Part shown: positions 52,711-61,386 of the stretch, piece by piece
Layout: the number at the start of each line of letters is the position of its first letter
How positions within the stretch are numbered: the stretch's first letter is position 1
NCBI GenBank assembly: GCA_964542915.1
Contig: CAZIVP010000002.1
Location: 248,001-312,000 of the forward strand
Length of the DNA stretch: 64,000 nucleotides
Reading direction: 5' to 3'
Source of the DNA: CAZIVP01 sp964542915
GTDB lineage: Bacteria; Calditrichota; Calditrichia; Calditrichales; Calditrichaceae
Position numbers and translations under genes: made by a program
Notes under the pieces: model-generated
Databases searched by the model: none
Told to the model about the DNA's origin: nothing
The model's input: the letters and a program-made list of their open reading frames with translations, nothing else

Positions 52711-55700
52711 TTTAGCCAAAACGCTGGCCGGGCTTTCACCGGAGAAACGAAAACTACTGGAGAAAAAGCTTAAAGAAAAAGGCGGAAAATTAAATGCATT
52801 CCCGCTATCGTATGGGCAACAACGCCTTTGGTTTCTGGAACAAATGGAATCGGGAACCGCCGCCTACAACATACCTGCCGCCGTCCATCTGAAAGGTTCC
52901 CTCAACATAGAGGCGCTGCAAAAGAGTTTCGAAGCCATCATCAAGCGCCACGAAATTTTACGGACAGCCTTTACCACCCTCAACGGGAAACCGGTACAAA
53001 TCCCCGCTCAATCCTTTTCCGCTCCGTTTGATGAAGTGGATTTGACCGAATACGACGAAAAGGAACGCTCTGATCGATTACATCAGCAGATGGAGGCGAT
53101 CAGTAAAACGCATTTCGATCTGTCCAAGCCGCCGTTGTTCAAAACGGTACTCTTCCGCTTGCAAAGCGATGAGCATGTACTTCTGTTGGTTATGCACCAT
53201 GTCATTTCCGACGGCTGGTCTGTGGGCATTTTTATCTACGAATTTTCGCGATTGTACCGCCGTTTTCTCAACGGACAATCCGAAGATTTACCAGAATTAA
53301 AAATTCAGTACGCTGATTATGCCAAATGGCAAAATCAATGGCTTAAAGGCGAACGACTCCAAAAAGAGTTGCATTTCTGGCAGGAAACGCTGGGTCAGAA
53401 TCCGCCCGTACTTGAATTACCAACGGATTATCCCAGGCCGGCTGTTAAGTCCTATCACGGAGACCACGTACGTTTAAAGCTCAGCTCCACTTTTGAAAAC
53501 GAACTCAAGCAGGCAACGGCCCGCCACGGCGTCACGCATTTTATGGCCTTTCTGGCGATTTTTCACATCCTACTGCATCGTTACACATCGCAGGAAGAGA
53601 TTTTGGTCGGAACGCCCATTGCCAACCGGAATCGAAGTGAAACCCAAAACCTTATCGGTTTTTTTGTCAATACGCTCGTTCTCAACCTCCAATTGCAGGG
53701 CGATGCGACGTTCGAACATGTTCTCAAGCAAACCAAACAAAAAGCGTTGGACGCCTTCTCCCATCAGGATGTGCCGTTCGAAATGCTGGTTGAAAAACTA
53801 CAACCGGAGCGGAGCCTGAGCCATACCCCGCTTTTTCAGGTGATGTTTGTTCACCAGACGCCCGATGAAGCGCCGCTTGAGTTGCCGGGTTTGCAGATTC
53901 ACTCCTTGCCCGTCAGCAATAAAACCGCAAAATTCGACCTCACCTTTTACATTAACGAACAACCGGACGGACTTAATCTGATGGTGGAATACGATACCGA
54001 TCTCTTTAGCCCGTCCACAATGGATCGTTTTTTACACCATTACGAGCAATTGTTGCACAGTGCACTCAACGATCCGAAACAGCCCATTGCACGATTACCG
54101 ATCTTAACGGCTGAAGAGAAACGCCAATTACTTTCCGAATGGGTGGATTACGAAACGCGTTTCGAAAAATCGGATTGTATTCATCAGCTCATCGAACAAC
54201 AGGCGGCAAAACAGCCTGACGCCGTCGCTGTTCGGATGAACGGTCGCGTGCTCAACTACAAAGAACTGAATGAACAAGCGAACCGACTTGCTCATTATTT
54301 GATTCAAAAAGGAACGCAGCCCGATCAACTCATCGGCGTTTATATGGAACGAAGGCCGGAATTAATTGTCAGCCTCCTCGCAGTGTTAAAGTCCGGCGCC
54401 GCCTATTTACCCATGGATCCGGTATACCCGGCTGAACGTCTGCGATTTATGCTCGAAGACGCACACGTTCCAATGATTATATCCGAATCGGATTTAGCTG
54501 CACAATTACCCGAACACAACGCCGAAGTGATCGACTACGATGATGTCGTTATACAGCTCGACGCTTACGGCAGCGAAAATCCGCAAACACCCGTTAAGCC
54601 CGATCATCTCATCTATACGATCTACACCTCCGGTTCAACGGGAAAACCAAAAGGCACATTAATAACCCATCACAACGTGGTTCGATTGCTGCAAGCCACC
54701 GAACACTGGTTCGGATTCAATGAAACCGATGTGTGGACGTTTTTTCATTCGTATGCTTTCGATTTTTCGGTCTGGGAAATTTGGGGAGCGCTGGTTTACG
54801 GCGGCAGCGTGGTAGTAGTACCGTATTTGGTATCGCGCAATCCCAATGACTTTTACCGACTGCTCATCGATGAACAGGTCACCGTTCTCAACCAGACACC
54901 GTCCGCGTTCCAACAGCTCATACGCGCTGAAGAAAACCAAAGCGGCGAACAAGAGGCTTTGGCTCTGCGTTATGTCATTTTCGGCGGTGAGGCGCTGGAA
55001 TTCAATTCCTTGCGGCCCTGGTTCGGGCGCCACGGGGACCGGAAACCACAACTCGTCAACATGTACGGCATAACCGAAACAACCGTACACGTAACCTATC
55101 GGCCTGTTACAAAAGAAGACCTCGAAACATCCAAAGGCAGCGTCATCGGCAGGGCCATCCCGGATCTACAACTCTATATCCTCGATTCCTACCTGCAACC
55201 CTCGCCCATAGGGGTTCCGGGCGAAATTTGCGTGGGCGGCGCAGGCCTGGCTCGCGGTTATCTTAACCGGCCGGTTTTAACCGCCGAAAAATTTGCATCC
55301 AATCCTTTCCGTGAAAACGAACGGTTATATCGCTCCGGCGATTTAGCACGGTACCTGCCCAACGGCGACATCGAATATTTGGGCCGAATCGATAATCAGG
55401 TTAAGGTACGCGGTTTCCGCATTGAGTTGGGCGAAATTGAAACCGTGATCAACCAACATCCCTCTGTGAGCGAAGCGCTCGTCATTGTCAGAGAAGATGT
55501 TCCCGGAGACCAACGCATCGTGGCCTATGTGATCAGCGGAAAGGATGATGGCCCGGACAGTGAAACCTTGCGTCAATATTTGCGTGTTCCTTTACCGGAA
55601 TACATGGTGCCGTCGGCGTTTGTGTTCATGGACGCCTTTCCGTTAACCGCCAACGGTAAAATCGATCGCCGCGCCCTGCCCAAACCGGACGCCGAACTGC

Positions 55701-58700
55701 TTGGCACGCGGGAAGCTTTTGTCGCCCCGGCCAATGAAACCGAGCGTTTGCTGGCCGATCTCTACAGTGAAATTTTGAATGTTGAACAGGTAGGGGCCCT
55801 AGACCATTTTTTTGATCTCGGCGGACATTCCCTTTTAGCGACGCAACTAATATCACGTATACGCGACGTTTTTTCCGTCGAACCCACGTTGCGTCAAATT
55901 TTCGAAGACGCACGCATTCGCCCGCTTGCGGCCGTTATCGAACAGTTGAAAAAAGCATCCGAGGGCGGCACCAAAACGCCGCCGATAGTAAAAGCAGATC
56001 GCAGCCAAAAGCTACCGCTCTCGTTTGCGCAACAACGTCTCTGGTTTTTGGATCAACTACAGCCCGGCGATGCGGCTTATAATATCCCCAGCGCCTTTAA
56101 AATAAGAGGCGCGTTCGACGTCGAACGCTTTAAGCGCAGTATCGAATTTTTGGTGCAGCGGCACGAAAGTTTACGTACGCTCTTTCACTCCGTTGAAGGG
56201 CAACCTTATCAACACATTCTGCCAAATTTAACGGTGAACATACCCCTGATCGAGATGCAGGAACAAAGCGCTGAAGAAGATGATAAGGGGATAAGCCGTT
56301 ACATCGAGGAAGAAGCGCGCAAACCATTTGTGCTCGATGAAGGACCGCTCTTTCGAATCAAAATATTAAAGCTCGATGAAAAAAACCATGTATTGCTTCT
56401 GACAATGCATCACATCATATCGGACGGATGGTCGATGGGCGTATTTATTCAGGAAATTGCGGAAACATACCGCGCCCTGGAACAGAATCGCGACCCGAAC
56501 CTGCCGCCATTAAATCTGCAATATGCGGATTTTGCACAATGGCAACGCGATTGGTTAAAGGACCATGTACTAGAAAACGAACTGCAATACTGGAAAGAGC
56601 GTTTGGGACACGGTTCGCCGGCATTAGAGTTACCCGCCGATTTTCCGCGTCCTAAAACCCAAACCGCCAACGGAAAGCATTTGCAATTCAAATTGCAACC
56701 CGAATTGACGGATAAACTTAGAAAGCTGGCCAGAAAAGAAAATACCACAATGTTCATGGTGCTTTTGGCGGCCTTTAAAACGCTGCTTTATCGCTATACG
56801 CGCCAATCGGATATCAGCGTGGGGACGCCCATTGCCAATCGCAACCGCTCGGAAATTGAAAACATCATCGGATTTTTTGTAAATACTCTGGTTATACGCT
56901 CGGAATTGGATGGCAATCAGTCGTTCCGTCAATATCTGAAACAGATACGTGATGTCACCCTCGGCGCTTATGCACACCAGGATATTCCCTTCGAAAAACT
57001 GGTGGACGCCATTCATCCGGAGCGCGATACAAGCCATAATCCGTTATTCCAGGTGATGTTTATTCTGCAAAACTTACCAACGAAAGCCATCGATTCCGGC
57101 GACATAACGATTGAATCCCTGGATATCGAAAACCATCTGGCGCAGTTCGATCTGACGCTGGCCTTTACTGAAGGGCCTGACGCGTTGCATGGCAACATTG
57201 AATTTAATACCGATCTTTTTCGCGAGACCACCATCCGACGATTCGCCGACCATTTACAAAAGGCGTTACAACATATCGCCGATGCGCCCGGCGTCCGTCT
57301 ATCGGAAATCGATTTTATCGCCCGGGATGAGCACAATCGCCAGATTTATGACTGGAACGATACCGCCGCCGATTTGCCTGCGCTATGCATTCATCGGCTC
57401 ATTGAGACTCAAGTGAAAAATCGTCCCGATGCAACGGCTGTGGAGAGCGAGGGCGCTTCCCTCACCTATGACGAATTGAATAAACAGGCCAATCGTCTGG
57501 CGCGGTATTTAATAGCACAGGGTATCGGCACAGAGGACCGAATAGGCGTGAGTATCGAACGCTCGACTGATTTAATCGCAACCCTTCTCGCTATTTTAAA
57601 AGCCGGCGCCGCCTATGTGCCGCTCGATCCCAATTATCCTCAGGAACGATTGGCTTTTATGATGAACGATGCGGGAATTGCGCTTTTATTAACACAAACC
57701 GGCTTGCAAGCGCAACTACCACAAACCGATACGCCGGTCGTTAATATGGATCAATTATCCGATCTTAACAACTACAGCGATCAAAATCTCGAAGATGTGA
57801 ATTCCGAGCCGCAAAACCTGGCTTATGTGATTTACACTTCCGGTTCCACGGGGCGGCCGAAAGGCGTGCTGGTCAGCCATCAATCGCTGCTCAATCACAA
57901 CCGCGCCATGATTGATTGGTTCGCTCTGAAGTCCGACGATCGGGTATTGCAGTTCTCCACAATCAATTTTGACGCCGCCGCCGAAGAAATCTACCCTGCC
58001 CTGCAAACCGGCGCTACGCTTGTCTTACGGAGCAATGAACCTTTGCTTTCGGGCGAAGATCTGATAAAACTGATTGAACGGAAACAATTAACCGTGCTCG
58101 ATCTACCGACGGCTTACTGGCATCAGATTGTAAACGAACTGGCAGAAGGCGGTTACGCCGTTCCGCAATCCCTGCGGTTACTGGTACTCGGCGGAGACAA
58201 AGCCGCTCCGGATCGCCTGCAAAAATGGCAGCAAATCAGCAACGGCAAATGCCGAATCTTAAACACATACGGCCCCACCGAAACGACCATCGTCTCCAGC
58301 GTCCATGAAATCGGACCCGACGACGCGTCGTTACCCGATATACCAATTGGAAAAGGCATATCAAATACACGGCTCTATATTTTGGACGAACATCTGAAGC
58401 CCACGCCGCTGGGCGTGCCGGGTGAGCTTTTTATAGCCGGAATTGGACTGGCGCGCGGATATCTGAACCGGCCTGATCTCAGCGCGGAGGTTTTTTTACC
58501 CAATCCATTTGTAAACGATGGAAAAGGCGGCCAACGAATGTATCGCACCGGCGACCTGGTACGTTATGACCCGGAGGGACGCATCCATTTTATGGGCCGG
58601 GTGGACGATCAGGTTAAAGTGCGTGGTTTTCGTGTTGAAACCGCTGAAATCGAATCCGCTCTGCTCCAACACCCTCATCTTCAGGAGGTTACGATTTTGG

Positions 58701-60949
58701 CGCGCGAAGATTCGCCCGGCGTTAAACGTCTGGCCGCGTACTGCGTACCGAAGGTCGCCCAGCAACTTGACGATAACGATCGTCGTGATCATCTGCGCGT
58801 TCCCCTCGCTCAGAAGGCACGTCTCATCCGAACCGATAGTAAACCCTATGAAACCGACATCGGTGACATATCCATGGGCGGACTGAACCTTGCATTGGAG
58901 TCCCCCTTTCCGACCCTGGAAGAGACCGTCACACTGGAATTGGAACTGGATGAACAAACAAAGCCGCTTTCTCTCAACGGGGAGGTACGCTGGATACGGA
59001 AAGATAAGAACCAGGTCGGCATTCGATTTATACAATTGGAATCCCAGACGCAACAACATTTACAGACAACCATCCGGACCATTCGGGAAGAAACACGCGT
59101 ATTTGCAGGTGAATTGCGCGGTTTTCTGACGGCAAAATTACCGGACTATATGATCCCGGCTTCATTTGTCCTGTTGAATCAACTGCCGTATACGCCGAGC
59201 GGTAAAATCGATCGGCGCGCCCTGCCCGTTCCCGATGATATGCGTCCCGAGCTTCAAACCGAATATGTGGAGGCCGAGAGCGATATTGAAACCGAGCTGG
59301 CCGAAATCTGGCGATCCTTGCTCGGTCTCAAAAAAGTGGGCATGAACGACAATTTTTTTGAACTGGGCGGCGATTCCATACTAAGTATCCAGGTGATTGC
59401 CAAAGCCAAGCAAAAGGGTCTGCACTTCACGCCCATGCAAATGTTCCGGTATCAGACCATTCGGGAACTGGCCGCAGTGGTTACCAAAGGTAAAACGGTG
59501 CAGGCCGAACAGGGACTGGTTGCCGGCCCCGCGCCTCTCACTCCCATTCAGCATTGGTTCTTCGAGCAACCCTTTGTGGAGCTGCAGCACTGGAATCAAT
59601 CCATGCTCCTGAAGGTACGGCAGCCCGTGGAGTCCTATCTGCTGGAACAAACCGTCGATGCCGTTTTGGCCCACCATGACGCATTACGTCTGCGTTTCAC
59701 GCATGACAATGTTCATTGGCAGCAAACGTTTGCAGAGCCTCCCTCTCCGGTTCCCTTCCAATGGTTTGACTTGAGCGATCGCTCGCCAAATGAGCAAAAA
59801 GCGGAAATCAAAAACCGTTCCGAAGAAATACAGGCCTCCGTCGATCTTTCATCCGGAAAGCCCGTCAAAACAGCCTATTTCAAGTTAAGCGAACAAGAAG
59901 GCCGGTTGCTGATCGTCATTCACCACCTGGCGGTGGACGGCGTCTCATGGAGAATTCTTCTGGAGGATTTTCAAACCGTTTATAACCAGCTTCATGCGGG
60001 GCAAGAAATACATCTTCCCGCTAAAAGCACCTCATTTAAAAAGTGGGCCGAACGTTTAAAAGAATACGTACCTGACGGAATCGGGGCCAGCGAACAGGAA
60101 TATTGGTTAGCTCTTAGTAACCAGACCAAACCGGAATTGGAAACCGATTTTTCCGGAGACGACAACACCGAGTCGGCCGCCAACAGCGTCTCAATACAAT
60201 TCGATGCCGACGCCACCCATGCGCTTTTACAGGATGTTCCGCCGGTATATAAAACTCAAATCAATGATATCCTTCTAACAGCATTGGCGATGGCATTTTC
60301 ACGCTGGAAGGGCCCCCAGCGCCTGTTTATCAATTTGGAAGGACACGGGCGCGAGCCGCTTCCCGGCATGGAGGATGTGGATGTATCGCGAACCGTCGGC
60401 TGGTTCACCACATTATATCCCGTTCTAGTGGATATAACCGGCCTTTACAAACCCGGCGAATTAATCAAATCGATCAAAGAACAATTACGCCGCATACCGC
60501 ATAACGGAATCGGTTTCGGCCTGTTAAGGTATCTTCATGAAGAGGAGACGTTGCGTGAACGATTATCCAAACTGGACAGCGCACCGATAAGTTTTAATTA
60601 TTTAGGTCAGATTGATCAGGCGATGGATGCATCAACCCTGTTTGGCCCCGCGCCCGAAAACCGCGGCGCTGAGCGTAGCCCCCGCAACCAACGCAGCAAC
60701 CTGATCGACATAACCGCAATAATCCATGATAGCCGTCTGTCGGTTTCATTTGTCTACAGCACTGCGCAATTTCGCAACGCTTCCATCCAATCCTTCAGCC
60801 AATTTTATAAGGAAGCCCTGCAGCGACTCATCGAACATTGTAAGAACCCGCAGGCCAGAGGCCATACGGCATCGGACTTCAAGCTGGCTAATTTAGACGA
60901 CAAAAAACTGGATAAAGTCATGAGCCAGTTAAAGAAGAAAAAAAAGTGA
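52703..60949 (+). CDS. NRPS C-A-PCP-C-A(PilZ)-PCP-E (synthase gene F)
   Basis: 2748 aa, two modules. The basic N-terminal docking helix LSPEKRKLLEKKLKEK precedes C1 (HHVISDGWS at 165). Then come A1 (near 640; exact Thr code D-F-W-N-I-G-M-V-H), PCP1 (Ser1043), C2 (HHIISDGWS at 1236) and A2 (YTSGSTG near 1711). A2 has code D-A-E-D-V-G-T-I-V, two acidic pocket residues hinting at a basic substrate (weak). A2 is interrupted between motifs A8 (VRGFRVETAEIE) and A9 (LPDYMIP near 2146) by a PilZ domain at about 2026-2128, and A10 (GKIDRR) resumes near 2167. PCP2 has Ser2225 (GGDS), followed by an epimerase (HHLAVDGVSW at 2407, RTVGWFTTLYP). The tail is lysine-rich (KKKKK). The frame is open from 52649, but ATG 52703 follows GAGGAGG and overlaps the gene E stop by 8 bases. 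Confidence 0.95.
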   Translation: MTDLAKTLAGLSPEKRKLLEKKLKEKGGKLNAFPLSYGQQRLWFLEQMESGTAAYNIPAAVHLKGSLNIEALQKSFEAIIKRHEILRTAFTTLNGKPVQIPAQSFSAPFDEVDLTEYDEKERSDRLHQQMEAISKTHFDLSKPPLFKTVLFRLQSDEHVLLLVMHHVISDGWSVGIFIYEFSRLYRRFLNGQSEDLPELKIQYADYAKWQNQWLKGERLQKELHFWQETLGQNPPVLELPTDYPRPAVKSYHGDHVRLKLSSTFENELKQATARHGVTHFMAFLAIFHILLHRYTSQEEILVGTPIANRNRSETQNLIGFFVNTLVLNLQLQGDATFEHVLKQTKQKALDAFSHQDVPFEMLVEKLQPERSLSHTPLFQVMFVHQTPDEAPLELPGLQIHSLPVSNKTAKFDLTFYINEQPDGLNLMVEYDTDLFSPSTMDRFLHHYEQLLHSALNDPKQPIARLPILTAEEKRQLLSEWVDYETRFEKSDCIHQLIEQQAAKQPDAVAVRMNGRVLNYKELNEQANRLAHYLIQKGTQPDQLIGVYMERRPELIVSLLAVLKSGAAYLPMDPVYPAERLRFMLEDAHVPMIISESDLAAQLPEHNAEVIDYDDVVIQLDAYGSENPQTPVKPDHLIYTIYTSGSTGKPKGTLITHHNVVRLLQATEHWFGFNETDVWTFFHSYAFDFSVWEIWGALVYGGSVVVVPYLVSRNPNDFYRLLIDEQVTVLNQTPSAFQQLIRAEENQSGEQEALALRYVIFGGEALEFNSLRPWFGRHGDRKPQLVNMYGITETTVHVTYRPVTKEDLETSKGSVIGRAIPDLQLYILDSYLQPSPIGVPGEICVGGAGLARGYLNRPVLTAEKFASNPFRENERLYRSGDLARYLPNGDIEYLGRIDNQVKVRGFRIELGEIETVINQHPSVSEALVIVREDVPGDQRIVAYVISGKDDGPDSETLRQYLRVPLPEYMVPSAFVFMDAFPLTANGKIDRRALPKPDAELLGTREAFVAPANETERLLADLYSEILNVEQVGALDHFFDLGGHSLLATQLISRIRDVFSVEPTLRQIFEDARIRPLAAVIEQLKKASEGGTKTPPIVKADRSQKLPLSFAQQRLWFLDQLQPGDAAYNIPSAFKIRGAFDVERFKRSIEFLVQRHESLRTLFHSVEGQPYQHILPNLTVNIPLIEMQEQSAEEDDKGISRYIEEEARKPFVLDEGPLFRIKILKLDEKNHVLLLTMHHIISDGWSMGVFIQEIAETYRALEQNRDPNLPPLNLQYADFAQWQRDWLKDHVLENELQYWKERLGHGSPALELPADFPRPKTQTANGKHLQFKLQPELTDKLRKLARKENTTMFMVLLAAFKTLLYRYTRQSDISVGTPIANRNRSEIENIIGFFVNTLVIRSELDGNQSFRQYLKQIRDVTLGAYAHQDIPFEKLVDAIHPERDTSHNPLFQVMFILQNLPTKAIDSGDITIESLDIENHLAQFDLTLAFTEGPDALHGNIEFNTDLFRETTIRRFADHLQKALQHIADAPGVRLSEIDFIARDEHNRQIYDWNDTAADLPALCIHRLIETQVKNRPDATAVESEGASLTYDELNKQANRLARYLIAQGIGTEDRIGVSIERSTDLIATLLAILKAGAAYVPLDPNYPQERLAFMMNDAGIALLLTQTGLQAQLPQTDTPVVNMDQLSDLNNYSDQNLEDVNSEPQNLAYVIYTSGSTGRPKGVLVSHQSLLNHNRAMIDWFALKSDDRVLQFSTINFDAAAEEIYPALQTGATLVLRSNEPLLSGEDLIKLIERKQLTVLDLPTAYWHQIVNELAEGGYAVPQSLRLLVLGGDKAAPDRLQKWQQISNGKCRILNTYGPTETTIVSSVHEIGPDDASLPDIPIGKGISNTRLYILDEHLKPTPLGVPGELFIAGIGLARGYLNRPDLSAEVFLPNPFVNDGKGGQRMYRTGDLVRYDPEGRIHFMGRVDDQVKVRGFRVETAEIESALLQHPHLQEVTILAREDSPGVKRLAAYCVPKVAQQLDDNDRRDHLRVPLAQKARLIRTDSKPYETDIGDISMGGLNLALESPFPTLEETVTLELELDEQTKPLSLNGEVRWIRKDKNQVGIRFIQLESQTQQHLQTTIRTIREETRVFAGELRGFLTAKLPDYMIPASFVLLNQLPYTPSGKIDRRALPVPDDMRPELQTEYVEAESDIETELAEIWRSLLGLKKVGMNDNFFELGGDSILSIQVIAKAKQKGLHFTPMQMFRYQTIRELAAVVTKGKTVQAEQGLVAGPAPLTPIQHWFFEQPFVELQHWNQSMLLKVRQPVESYLLEQTVDAVLAHHDALRLRFTHDNVHWQQTFAEPPSPVPFQWFDLSDRSPNEQKAEIKNRSEEIQASVDLSSGKPVKTAYFKLSEQEGRLLIVIHHLAVDGVSWRILLEDFQTVYNQLHAGQEIHLPAKSTSFKKWAERLKEYVPDGIGASEQEYWLALSNQTKPELETDFSGDDNTESAANSVSIQFDADATHALLQDVPPVYKTQINDILLTALAMAFSRWKGPQRLFINLEGHGREPLPGMEDVDVSRTVGWFTTLYPVLVDITGLYKPGELIKSIKEQLRRIPHNGIGFGLLRYLHEEETLRERLSKLDSAPISFNYLGQIDQAMDASTLFGPAPENRGAERSPRNQRSNLIDITAIIHDSRLSVSFVYSTAQFRNASIQSFSQFYKEALQRLIEHCKNPQARGHTASDFKLANLDDKKLDKVMSQLKKKKK
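58778..59086 (+). other. PilZ (cyclic-di-GMP receptor) domain inserted in an adenylation domain
   Basis: Residues about 2026-2128 of gene F. The N-terminal RxxxR switch is present (RRDHLR at 2027-2032), and 23 residues later DxSxxG (DISMGG, Asp2055, Ser2057, Gly2060). The six-stranded barrel pattern ends with the typical GEVRWI...VGIRF. All residues used by PilZ proteins to bind cyclic-di-GMP are there. It follows the strand ending LAAYCVP of the A-domain C-terminal subdomain and is followed by the helix GFLTAKLPDYMIP, so the host domain is continuous on both sides. Confidence 0.93.
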
Positions 60950-61020
60950 GATCATTGGGTGATTTACTGGAGCAACGGAACATCGGAATGATGAAAAATT
61001 GTGTTTTGAGGTAATATCAG

Positions 61021-61242
61021 ATGAAACCTGAAGGAAAAAACAGAGGTTATCAACAGCCTCGAATATGGATAGATGCAATCGATTTATATATAGCCTCAGG
61101 TTCATTAAGGAAAAGCATCTCCGGCTTTTTTGCATACAATAAAGCCGGACAGTTCACGGAGGTCAAACTTGATAAACCGCATTCTTTATCATTTAAAATT
61201 GATAATGGTTTAATAAAATTAATCTCCACTCTTAAAATATAA
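61021..61242 (+). CDS. Small protein of unknown function between synthase genes F and G
   Basis: 73-aa open frame starting 71 bases after gene F. GAGG lies 9 bases before the ATG, a good ribosome site, so translation is plausible. The product is moderately basic, has no membrane segment or signal peptide, and shows alternating hydrophobic strands in its second half (SISGFFAYN, FTEVKLD, SLSFKIDNGLIKLIS), suggesting a small beta-rich fold. I do not recognise it. It lacks the NPFDD/SLWP signatures of MbtH proteins and shows no carrier-protein Ser motif. It could be an accessory factor or the remnant of an insertion, because it sits in the only large gap of the synthase series. Confidence 0.4.
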   Translation: MKPEGKNRGYQQPRIWIDAIDLYIASGSLRKSISGFFAYNKAGQFTEVKLDKPHSLSFKIDNGLIKLISTLKI

Positions 61243-61293
61243 CGAAAATCTGGAGATTGGATTAATAATCATCATTTGAGCGAATTGAATATC

Positions 61294-61341
61294 AGTTATG
61301 GAGCGTAAATAATAGTTTCAAAACGCCGGAACTCCATAACT
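61294..61341. repeat. 10-base inverted repeat upstream of synthase gene G
   Basis: AGTTATGGAG (61294-61303) and CTCCATAACT (61332-61341) are perfect reverse complements separated by 28 bases, ending 45 bases before the gene G start. There is no following T run, so it is not a standard intrinsic terminator. It could be an mRNA processing or stability hairpin, a protein-binding pair, or the trace of a small mobile element. Confidence 0.5.
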
Positions 61342-61386
61342 CCAAAATCAAATTTTGAATTCTGATACAACATTGAAGAGAGGTTT

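Noticed and set aside
58778..59086. Reading the A8-A9 insert in gene F as a methyltransferase, as in known interrupted A domains
   Set aside because: There is no GxGxG SAM motif and the insert is only about 100 residues, whereas methyltransferase inserts are several times longer; the PilZ motifs fit exactly.
61021..61242. MbtH-like protein
   Set aside because: Right size and place, but the NPFDD start and the conserved Trp pattern (SLWP, GW) of MbtH proteins are missing.
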